This document shows positions 14,233 through 20,261 of a stretch of 24,876 bases of DNA, piece by piece (position 1 is the first letter of the stretch; the number at the start of each line of letters is the position of its first letter). A program made the translations under genes and the position numbers. The notes below the pieces were generated by a model. That model made no database searches, was not told the DNA's origin, and worked only from the letters and a program-made list of their open reading frames with translations. The stretch comes from CAJAQL01 sp964442965 (GTDB lineage: Bacteria > Patescibacteriota > Minisyncoccia > UBA6257 > 2-01-FULL-56-20): the NCBI GenBank assembly GCA_964442965.1, contig CAYUBE010000014.1, positions 1 through 24,876 on the forward strand. Direction: 5' to 3'.

Positions 14233-14575
14233 AGTATCTTCGCTTTTTATTCTCTAACTCTGCATGACAATTCTTGCAAAGCAAGACACATTTTTGTGCT
14301 TCTTTTAAAATAATATTCCACGAATAACAAAGCCCCTTAACACTTAAAGAAAAATTCTTCCTCATCGGATTCTTGTGATGAAAATCCAAGGCGCCAACAT
14401 ATCGACAATAACCGCAACGCGAACATTTACCGCCGAATAATTTAACCAATTTTTCTTTCTTCTTCTGGCGGCTGGCAACAACCCATGCAGATGCACACTT
14501 TCCACATCGCAAACTACCATCAGAACGTTCAATATGAGATCCCTTGCCATGCCTTTTGCATACCCATAATTTCAT
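14180..14575 (-). CDS. HNH endonuclease with zinc fingers
   Basis: This 131-aa protein has an N-terminal zinc-knuckle (Cys6, then CGKC near residue 25) and a C-terminal HNH fold. CSRCGYC opens it, ALDFHHKNP supplies the His-His pair, and CVLLCKNCHAELE closes the zinc site with the final His. It matches small freestanding HNH proteins of phages and CPR genomes (GGKCSxCGY...LEFHHxxP...LCxNCHxE). A -10-like TATTAT lies 6 nt before the ATG. The gene sits 119 bp upstream of the intron-containing tRNA-Asn, divergently, so it could be a freestanding homing nuclease for that intron; this is speculative. The last residues overlap the preceding gene's 3' end. Confidence 0.85.
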   Translation of the reverse strand: MKLWVCKRHGKGSHIERSDGSLRCGKCASAWVVASRQKKKEKLVKLFGGKCSRCGYCRYVGALDFHHKNPMRKNFSLSVKGLCYSWNIILKEAQKCVLLCKNCHAELENKKRRYSILTAGGSRRQDHHRSS

Positions 14576-14644
14576 ATCTTTATAATATAAAATGGATTAT
14601 TAAAAAATGATTAAGTATCTTGCCATTCGTATATTTATAGCCAT

Positions 14645-14673
14645 TTGATATTCAATATCCCTTTTGTTATAAT
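14645..14673 (+). promoter_or_regulatory. Promoter of tRNA-Asn
   Basis: TTGATA (14645-14650), 17-nt spacer, TATAAT (14668-14673). It is nearly consensus sigma70, with a start near 14680. Confidence 0.75.
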
Positions 14674-14694
14674 CGATCTGGTTATAAAACATAT

Positions 14695-14975
14695 TCCGCG
14701 ATAGCTCAATGGTAGAGCGGCGCCCTGTCGAGCAAGGCAGCTCGCAATGGAAACGTTGCGATGAACACTTCGGGATAACGGTGAAGGCTAACCTCGTAAG
14801 AGTATGCGAATACCGTGGGAACCTCTGAAACTTTAGTGATGAGGAGCTCCGTAGAGACTAGATACCGAAGCACCTACGATTCCTTTGAATCATGGCGATG
14901 ATATAGTCCACGCCCATTGGAAACACTGGGAAACGTGTAAGGCGATGGTTCCAGGTTCGAGTCCTGGTCGCGGAG
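14695..14975 (+). tRNA. tRNA-Asn (anticodon GUU), interrupted by a group I intron
   Basis: Exon 1 is 14695-14728 and exon 2 is 14938-14975. Joined, they give acceptor TCCGCGA/TCGCGGA, D-arm GCTC/GAGC, anticodon loop CTGTTAA with anticodon GTT, T-arm CCAGG/CCTGG and discriminator G73, the expected Asn identity base. The anticodon stem has a G-A mismatch at 27-43. CCA is not encoded. The intron splits the anticodon between bases 35 and 36. The 3' end at 14975 is the border with an integrated element, and its last two bases are part of a 115-bp inverted repeat. Confidence 0.9.
14729..14937 (+). ncRNA. Self-splicing group I intron in tRNA-Asn
   Basis: This 209-nt insert has no ORF of its own. 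The 5' exon ends in U, pairing by CTGT/GCAG (14725-14728 with 14737-14740) with the splice-site U-G pair of P1. P2 is cgcaa/ttgcg (14743-14747, 14756-14760). P3 is CTTCGG (14768-14773) with CCGAAG (14865-14870). ACGGT/ACCGT (14778-14782, 14812-14816) is the P4/P5 region. P7 is GACTA (14856-14860) with TAGTC (14904-14908), in the conserved contexts agactagata and gatatagtcc. P8 is gattc/gaatc, and P9 follows. The intron ends in G. This resembles the small IC3-type tRNA introns of cyanobacteria and proteobacteria. Confidence 0.92.
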
Positions 14976-16464
14976 CAGCAAGTTGGATTGAATTGGTTTT
15001 CTCAAAATTTTCACGCGCTTCGCGGAGCGAAGCGTAAGGTTTAATGGGGGTAAATTCGATACGGTGGTTTTTCAGAAAGAGGTTCGAGCCGAAAATTTTT
15101 TTGAGGCATACCCTCTTTAGGATTAGGTCGTCATTGATTGCGGCTTTCGCAAGCAATGACGCGTCTTTTACCCACTCTCGCATAGGTTCGAGCCAAGCGC
15201 ATCCATCTCGTCCCAAACGGCCGATTTGTTCCTCGATTGTCTTTTTCTCGGACATGAGCGTCCGGCGGCGTTCAAGATAGCTGTCGCGCTCAATGTCTTG
15301 GGCGATATACACGTCGGTCAGGCGTTCCAACTGGCGGTCGATCTCTTGGACTTTTCCCCGTAGGTTTTGGATCGCATCTGAGGCGATTTTTCCGGCTTCC
15401 TGTTCGTCCTCGTTCATCCTCTGCTCGTAGTATTGGGCGATGATTGGCGGCATGGCATATTGGGACAACAGCGAAGACAAATTGGCGACAAGGGTTTCTT
15501 CGCGGATATACGGTTGCGAACAGCGAACCGCCGACTTTTTGGTACAGCGATAATAAACGTAGCGGTGAACCTTGCCGTTCTTCTGTCTTTTTATCCGTTC
15601 CTCGGCGGTGATCGCCATATGGCACTCGCCGCAGGTGAGCAGGCCGCACAGAGCTTGCGGGTTTTTCGTTGCCGTCTGCGGATGGCCACGCTTCACGATG
15701 ATTTTTTGTACCTTATCCCAAAGCCGCTTCTCGATGATCGGCGTGTGCTTGCCCTCAAGCAACTCTCCCTTATAGACGAAGTGGCCGTAGTAAAACGGGT
15801 TAGTGAGAATGAATTTCACGCGGTCTTCGTGCATCTCGTTGCCGTACAGACTTTTCACGCCGTTATCAAAAAGTAATCTGGCTATGTCTTGGATGCGGGA
15901 ATCGCCTTTGGCGTATAGCTCAAAGGCCGCCTTTATCACGGGAGCTTTCTTCTTGTCTATCACAACGAGCTTTGTGCGCGGATTATTGAGATAACCGACG
16001 GGAGCCACGCAGGGAAACTCTCCCCGTCCCGCTTTCCGTTCAAGTCCGCGCGAAGTGTTGGAACTAAGATCACGGATGTACTGGTTCGCCATACCGAATT
16101 CGACGGACATCAGAAGCACGTTGTCGGAAGGATAGTAGCTTCGGTCATAGGCCTGAATGTGCGCTATCGTCCCCCTCTGTAAGAGCCACTGGATTTGTGC
16201 CGCATCCACCGGATTGCGAGCCAAACGGTCGATCTTCCAACAGATAATGCCTTGCGCCTCGCCCGCACTGATGCGGGACATCATCTCGTTGAATACGGGG
16301 CGACCCGGAATCTTGGCGGTCTGCCGCTCCTCAAATTCCGCGACGATATTCAAACCATCTTTCTTGGCGAGCTTCCGCAGGACGGCGATCTGATCTTCGA
16401 TAGAATGGACTTGCTTGTCCTTGTCGTCGGTTGATTTACGGGCGTAGAGGAAATAATTGGGCAT
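14890..16464 (-). CDS. Large serine recombinase (integrase/resolvase family)
   Basis: This 524-aa protein opens with the resolvase catalytic domain (PNYFLYARKSTDDKD, nucleophile Ser11, later KIDRLARNPVDAAQI). A recombinase domain follows (KAPVIKAAFELYAKGD), then a zinc ribbon (CGLLTCGECHM ... YYRCTKK ... CSQPY) and a coiled coil near residues 350-420. It cuts and rejoins DNA through a phosphoserine intermediate to integrate or excise the element. TG-G-TATAAT ends 6 nt before the ATG at 16464. The last about 30 codons lie in antisense of the tRNA-Asn 3' exon and intron (SIQLAAPRPGLEPGT...), so the natural C-terminus was replaced at integration. A second copy of the last ~38 native codons lies inverted at 18541-18655. 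Confidence 0.93.
   Translation of the reverse strand: MPNYFLYARKSTDDKDKQVHSIEDQIAVLRKLAKKDGLNIVAEFEERQTAKIPGRPVFNEMMSRISAGEAQGIICWKIDRLARNPVDAAQIQWLLQRGTIAHIQAYDRSYYPSDNVLLMSVEFGMANQYIRDLSSNTSRGLERKAGRGEFPCVAPVGYLNNPRTKLVVIDKKKAPVIKAAFELYAKGDSRIQDIARLLFDNGVKSLYGNEMHEDRVKFILTNPFYYGHFVYKGELLEGKHTPIIEKRLWDKVQKIIVKRGHPQTATKNPQALCGLLTCGECHMAITAEERIKRQKNGKVHRYVYYRCTKKSAVRCSQPYIREETLVANLSSLLSQYAMPPIIAQYYEQRMNEDEQEAGKIASDAIQNLRGKVQEIDRQLERLTDVYIAQDIERDSYLERRRTLMSEKKTIEEQIGRLGRDGCAWLEPMREWVKDASLLAKAAINDDLILKRVCLKKIFGSNLFLKNHRIEFTPIKPYASLREARENFEKTNSIQLAAPRPGLEPGTIALHVSQCFQWAWTISSP
14974..15088. repeat. 115-bp inverted repeat, left arm (recombinase 3' end, element border)
   Basis: Matches 18541-18655 in reverse complement with two mismatches. 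It covers the codons for the recombinase C-terminus and ends precisely at the tRNA-Asn 3' end (agcagcaag). An internal palindrome, cgcttcgcggagcgaagcg, lies near 15016-15034. The end is a likely att border. Confidence 0.9.
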
Positions 16465-16526
16465 ACGTGTATTATACCACACTATAGTTATGGATACTAC
16501 ACGGGGTTATTATTAACCTAAAGACG

Positions 16527-16733
16527 ATGAAATCTGAATCGCAGAAATTAGGCCAGAATTTAAAGCGTATTAGGACGCAGAAGGGCATTTCTCAAGGGGC
16601 AATTGCTCGCACCCTAGGCATTGACCGGAGTTTTATAACCAACATCGAGGGCGGGAAAACAAATCCGACACTTTCGACGATCGCAAAAATAGCTAAGGCA
16701 ATCGGCGTGTCGGTTGGAGAGTTAATGAAATAA
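16527..16733 (+). CDS. XRE-family HTH transcriptional regulator
   Basis: This 68-aa single-domain HTH_XRE protein has the sequence pattern LGQNLKRIRTQKGISQGAIA, then RSFITNIEGGKTNPTLSTI and IAKAIGVSVGELMK. It is the typical length of a minimal Cro/CI-like regulator. It starts 62 bp from the divergent recombinase start and 4 nt before the Shedu-like gene, so it probably controls the defence cassette, the recombinase, or both. Such XRE proteins often sit first in defence operons and prevent constitutive expression. No operator palindrome is obvious in the short divergent spacer. Confidence 0.93.
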   Translation: MKSESQKLGQNLKRIRTQKGISQGAIARTLGIDRSFITNIEGGKTNPTLSTIAKIAKAIGVSVGELMK

Positions 16734-16737
16734 TATT

Positions 16738-17868
16738 ATGGCAAGGAAGAGGCCTAACAAAAAGAGTAAGAAGGTTTTTCGTAAGAAGAAGGAAGCAAAA
16801 TTTGTCGTCGTAAGTAACAAGGGTTATGGCAATAAGCTGAAGGGTGTAAAGATTTACTACGAAGGCAAGAAGCCGAAAAGATTAGGAAGGGATGGGAGAA
16901 TAACTTTTGGAAAGCACATTCTAGAAACCCTTACGCGCAAATTGAAAGGCAAGTTTCGATGGATTCTGACTAAAGATATAGATTCCATAACGCTTGAGCG
17001 AGGCATATATCGTGTTCGCACCTCAGAGCAAACTCTGAATCGAATGAATGATGAGTTATGGGATCGGACACGGGATATCAAGAATGATATTGTCTCGAAT
17101 GTATTTTCAGTTGTTTATCCGACCTATTTCGGCAACTCTGAAACCGCTGTGTATGTTCCGGGGACTTTGTCTCGCTTACTCAGTGGCAATATTATCCCTC
17201 GGCTTTCGACAGAAGATAGGGATGCTGTAAATAATTTTCTGCCTGACTTCCTCTCGTCCGAATCGTTAGATACGGTAAATATTCTAAACGCTCAGGCTCA
17301 AATTAAAACCCTTAAAGAGCTTGCGAACGAACTGGAAGAAGCACTCGGCTCTAGTTACTCCGAAAAACGTTGGCAAACTTATATAAAGAAAAATATCCGA
17401 ATCATCCAACAGGGATACATTGCCGCTTTTGAAAAGATGAATATTTCCATCGGGAAAACTAAATTTCCTGATTTCTGTTTAGCTACGCACGATGGATACT
17501 TAGATATATTAGAAATAAAAAAGCCAGACACTTCGTTGTTAAAGTTTGACGCAGGCAGAAACAACTATTATTGGGATTCGGAAATAACCAAAGCCGTTAT
17601 CCAAGTGGAAAACTATATCGAGAATGTCATAAAAAATGCTGATGCCGTAAGAAGCTACATACTGGACGAGTACAAAATAAACTTGAAGGTGTTACGTCCC
17701 AGAGGGATCGTACTCGCAGGTGATACCAGAAAATTCTCTGGACAAAAAGAAAGTGATGATTTTCGACTACTGTGCCTTTCAACTAAAAATATCGTTTTTG
17801 TAACCTATGATGAATTGTTGAGCAGACTTAAAAATTACATTAAGGTTTTAGAAGAACACTCAAAGTAG
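16738..17868 (+). CDS. Shedu-type (DUF4263/SduA) anti-phage nuclease
   Basis: This 376-aa protein has a basic N-terminus (MARKRPNKKSKKVFRKKKEA) and a middle domain of unknown type (about 30-180). A C-terminal Shedu/PD-(D/E)XK nuclease domain covers about 205-370. The core is visible: FPDF (Asp245), then LDILEIKKP with Glu259-x-Lys261, and the following KAVIQVENY helix (Gln289). Shedu proteins are single-gene defence nucleases that form complexes and attack invading DNA. The gene follows the XRE regulator by 4 nt and abuts the next gene with no gap (stop TAG followed immediately by ATG), pointing to translational coupling. The N-terminal part differs between Shedu proteins and probably senses the trigger. 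Confidence 0.88.
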   Translation: MARKRPNKKSKKVFRKKKEAKFVVVSNKGYGNKLKGVKIYYEGKKPKRLGRDGRITFGKHILETLTRKLKGKFRWILTKDIDSITLERGIYRVRTSEQTLNRMNDELWDRTRDIKNDIVSNVFSVVYPTYFGNSETAVYVPGTLSRLLSGNIIPRLSTEDRDAVNNFLPDFLSSESLDTVNILNAQAQIKTLKELANELEEALGSSYSEKRWQTYIKKNIRIIQQGYIAAFEKMNISIGKTKFPDFCLATHDGYLDILEIKKPDTSLLKFDAGRNNYYWDSEITKAVIQVENYIENVIKNADAVRSYILDEYKINLKVLRPRGIVLAGDTRKFSGQKESDDFRLLCLSTKNIVFVTYDELLSRLKNYIKVLEEHSK

Positions 17869-18450
17869 ATGGGTAAAAATAATGCGCATCTTGGTGAAAC
17901 GCGAGAACAGAGGTTGAAAAGGTTTGAAAATAATCACCCGATAGAGGTGATTGAGACCATAATTCAATCTATGGGCACTTACTTTGTGAATGAGCTGAAA
18001 CCGGTTTTTGATAATCCTACTAATCCTCAAACATCACTAATGTTCCTTGGGACTCATTCTATAGCCCTTACCATTGGATACGGATTGTTCGGCAAGGGAG
18101 GCGAGGATGGCTATAAACTTTTTTTGGAAACTTTTATTGACGGCGACAGGGCGGATACAAAGTTTTCAACGGTCGCTTCTAAACTACATGAATGGAGGAA
18201 TGTATTAGCGCATCGCTGGATAAATGTAGCGGGGCACAGCTTTAATTATGATTTCAACATGCCGGAGGGATGGAAATACGATGGTGAATTTTTATTGGTA
18301 AATCCGAGGATATACCTCAATCAATTCTTGGAAGCCTTTGGGGTTGGAGGAAGGATTTATCGGTATGGTACAGTTTTGACCACAGAAGAAATGTACGAAT
18401 CCGCCAAACAGAGATTCATCTCTAAATATATTGAAGCAAAACAGAGCTAA
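17869..18450 (+). CDS. HEPN-like protein with RNxxxH motif, partner of Shedu
   Basis: This 193-aa, mostly helical protein has no membrane segments. Residues 106-118 read LHEWRNVLAHRWI, containing R110-N111-x3-H115, the RX4-6H motif of HEPN ribonucleases and toxins. A Gly-rich stretch (ALTIGYGLFGKGGEDG) precedes it and a C-terminal half with EGWKYDGEFLLVNP follows. I do not know a named family. The start abuts the Shedu stop, so the two are produced together. By analogy with HEPN partners in other systems it may be an RNase effector or a toxin component, but catalytic activity is unproven and the motif could be coincidental. Confidence 0.6.
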   Translation: MGKNNAHLGETREQRLKRFENNHPIEVIETIIQSMGTYFVNELKPVFDNPTNPQTSLMFLGTHSIALTIGYGLFGKGGEDGYKLFLETFIDGDRADTKFSTVASKLHEWRNVLAHRWINVAGHSFNYDFNMPEGWKYDGEFLLVNPRIYLNQFLEAFGVGGRIYRYGTVLTTEEMYESAKQRFISKYIEAKQS

Positions 18451-18540
18451 GGGAGCTTTGCCGATCTTAAAAGCGGCGAAGATATAAATCGCCTATAACA
18501 CGCGCACGGGTGGTGTGGGGCAAAGTGTTATAACAAAAAT
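18451..18540. other. Spacer holding the first GC-rich hairpin motif
   Basis: Short non-coding stretch between the HEPN-like gene and the right arm of the inverted repeat. It contains the hairpin at 18494-18532 and a possible alternative pair, CTTTGCC (18459-18465) with GGCAAAG (18519-18525). Confidence 0.5.
18494..18532. ncRNA. Conserved hairpin motif, copy A
   Basis: An 8-bp stem, TATAACAC/GTGTTATA, closes a 23-nt loop with blocks GCGCA, CGGG and TGGGGCAA. A second hairpin at 23353-23387 has the same loop blocks and loop length but a different closing stem (TTGCCC/GGGCAA), a compensating pattern. The functional strand is unknown. It could be an RNA element, a recombination site or an origin. 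Confidence 0.5.
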
Positions 18541-18655
18541 CTCGAACCTCTTTCTTAAAAACCGCCGTATCGAATTTACCCCCATTAAACCTTACGCTTC
18601 GCTCCGCGAAGCGCGTGAAAATTTTGAGAAAACCAATTCAATCCAACTTGCTGCT
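18541..18655. repeat. 115-bp inverted repeat, right arm
   Basis: Reverse complement of 14974-15088 with two mismatches. In plus orientation it encodes the recombinase C-terminus (LKNRRIEFTPIKPYASLREA onward) and then reads AAKPYESTRTHFARNLS before a stop. It is either the remains of a second, oppositely oriented element or the other end of an invertible segment. Confidence 0.88.
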
Positions 18656-18933
18656 AAGCCGTATGAGTCCACTCGTACCCATTTTGCCCGAAATTTGAGC
18701 TGATTTACCCCTACATAGGGTAGTCGTTTACCCCTTCATTCAGGTAGTCACTAGCCATTCTCAGAGTGACTACCCTCTTGTCTCAAAATCGCCCCAATAT
18801 CATTGGCTTTCACGCATTGCCGCGATCTGAAATCCAATGCCGACTTCACTCCGCTCCGGCCTGCTGACCTCCGCTCCGTTCATTGTCCTCGGCCTTCTCT
18901 CCCGTCCGTCTTTTGTTGTGGCTCGTTGGGGGT
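18656..18933. other. Non-coding spacer with hairpins and GGTAGTC repeats
   Basis: No gene is supported. It contains a 10-bp hairpin GGTAGTCACT/AGTGACTACC (18743-18752 with 18765-18774). Upstream are shorter alternating tacccc/ggggta-like pieces at about 18705-18735. The right half (18830-18925) is C/T-rich without obvious structure. Confidence 0.5.
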
Positions 18934-18979
18934 GAAAAAAATAAAACAAAAAACGCTCACGGCCGCATGGCCGGGAGCG
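18934..18979 (-). terminator. Rho-independent terminator of the GHKL operon
   Basis: On the minus strand, CGCTC...GAGCG with an inner CGGCC/GGCCG stem (18979-18954) is followed by a long T-rich run (ttttttgttttattttttt). It lies 20 nt after the stop of the last operon gene. Confidence 0.88.
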
Positions 18980-18998
18980 AAAATTTCATTTGGAATGA

Positions 18999-20261
18999 CT
19001 ACTTTTTATTTCGAATTGTATTCCGAGCTTTCTGAAAACAGTTATGACATAGCACTTCTAAATTACTTAGGGCGTTATTATTTTCGTCGCGATCTATATG
19101 ACGCACATATAACTCTTTACCAAATACTTTGATAGCGTCTTCCCTGCTTATCCCACACTTCACACATTTAAAACCGCTCATTTCTATAGCTTTTTCTCTA
19201 TTCCCTCCATAATGTTTTAAATCCCAAGCCTTCCTATTTTTCGCTATTACATCAGGTCTTTTTGAATATTCCTTTAAATATCCTCGATAGTGTTCGTTTC
19301 TTTTATGACGATTCCTCTCGTTAGAAGCTCTGGTTAGTTCTTTAAAACGATCGCTCTTGGGATAACATTTTTCGCAGAGACCATTACTTCGATGAGGTAT
19401 TGCTGTAGTCCCACAATTTTTACACTTTAGATAATACCAGCTCCATCTTTTTTTCTCAGTCGGTTCTAACTCAAATTTTTCTTTATATTGTGGAAAGATT
19501 TCAAAAAACTTTTCTTCGGAAATATGAGCAGTTTCCAATATTTCTTTCAAACTCGCGCCAGCTTCAATTCTTTTAAGAATTTCGTTTCGTTGATCTTCCG
19601 ACAAGTAACGCGATTTATTATGTAAATCTTTTTGGGAATCAATGTATTCTTGAACGTCTATCTTAAATCCATTTTTGGCCTTTTGACCAAGTTCTTTTAT
19701 CAGCGTACTCATCACAATTTGACGAACGCGTTCTCGTGTAACTTTTGTGGTTGCGGCTATTTCCTCTAAGGTCATTCCTCTCCTATATTTCAATAAAATA
19801 TCGGCTTCTCTCTCTGTTACTTCTGTATTTCGGTTTGTTCTCAAAATATCTTCTGAGGTTATGAATCCATAATGGACTTTCCCTTTTTGAGCGGCACCTG
19901 AAAGAGACTGGCTCAAATACTTTATCTCATCGGAGGTTAAGGGCTCGGGCTTAGTTAGACTTAATGCGGTCTCTGCTACCTGAGAGGGGTCAATTATCCC
20001 TTCGACAAATACTTTAAATTTCGGCCTGGCTTCTATTTCTTGCGAAATTTTATTTACTGAATAGATCGCAGTAGTGTGATCTTTTCCGCCAAGTATCCTT
20101 CCTATGGCAGGATAGGAGAGATTGTTAACTCTACGTAAAAAATACGCAGTTAACTGTCGCGCCTCGGCTATATCTTTCGATCGTCTCCTCCCTGTTATGT
20201 CGTCTACGGAGATGTTATATGCCTTAGCTACGGTTTGGAGAATTTCAAAAGATGGAAGCAT
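18999..20261 (-). CDS. DnaA domain IV - sigma region 4 - zinc ribbon - HNH nuclease fusion
   Basis: This 420-aa protein has an unusual architecture. Residues 1-76 match DnaA domain IV, the DnaA-box-binding HTH, including GRRRSKDIAEARQLTAYFL and GGKDHTTA (58-65). Residues 146-190 match sigma70 region 4 (EREADILLKYRRGMTLEEIA...TRERVRQIV). A zinc ribbon follows (C280-x2-C283, C296-x2-C299), then an Arg/Lys helical segment. The C-terminal HNH nuclease has C366-x2-C369, H388 in VRHIDRD, N400 and C405-x2-C408. It has no AAA+ ATPase part of DnaA, so it is not an initiator. It is coupled to the GHKL ATPase gene by a TAATG overlap and probably is the DNA-binding and cutting subunit of that system. Confidence 0.85.
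   Translation of the reverse strand: MLPSFEILQTVAKAYNISVDDITGRRRSKDIAEARQLTAYFLRRVNNLSYPAIGRILGGKDHTTAIYSVNKISQEIEARPKFKVFVEGIIDPSQVAETALSLTKPEPLTSDEIKYLSQSLSGAAQKGKVHYGFITSEDILRTNRNTEVTEREADILLKYRRGMTLEEIAATTKVTRERVRQIVMSTLIKELGQKAKNGFKIDVQEYIDSQKDLHNKSRYLSEDQRNEILKRIEAGASLKEILETAHISEEKFFEIFPQYKEKFELEPTEKKRWSWYYLKCKNCGTTAIPHRSNGLCEKCYPKSDRFKELTRASNERNRHKRNEHYRGYLKEYSKRPDVIAKNRKAWDLKHYGGNREKAIEMSGFKCVKCGISREDAIKVFGKELYVRHIDRDENNNALSNLEVLCHNCFQKARNTIRNKK

Noticed and set aside
14890..14980. C-terminal tail of the recombinase as a functional domain
   Set aside because: The PRPGLEPGT-type run is the antisense of a tRNA and is an accident of integration.
18515..18703. Plus-strand frame of 62 codons as an independent gene
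   Set aside because: It is the inverted copy of the recombinase C-terminus with no start or promoter of its own, so it is listed as a repeat arm.
18705..18780. CRISPR array from repeated GGTAGTC/TACCCC pieces
   Set aside because: Units are too short and irregular, with no constant spacer length and no cas genes.
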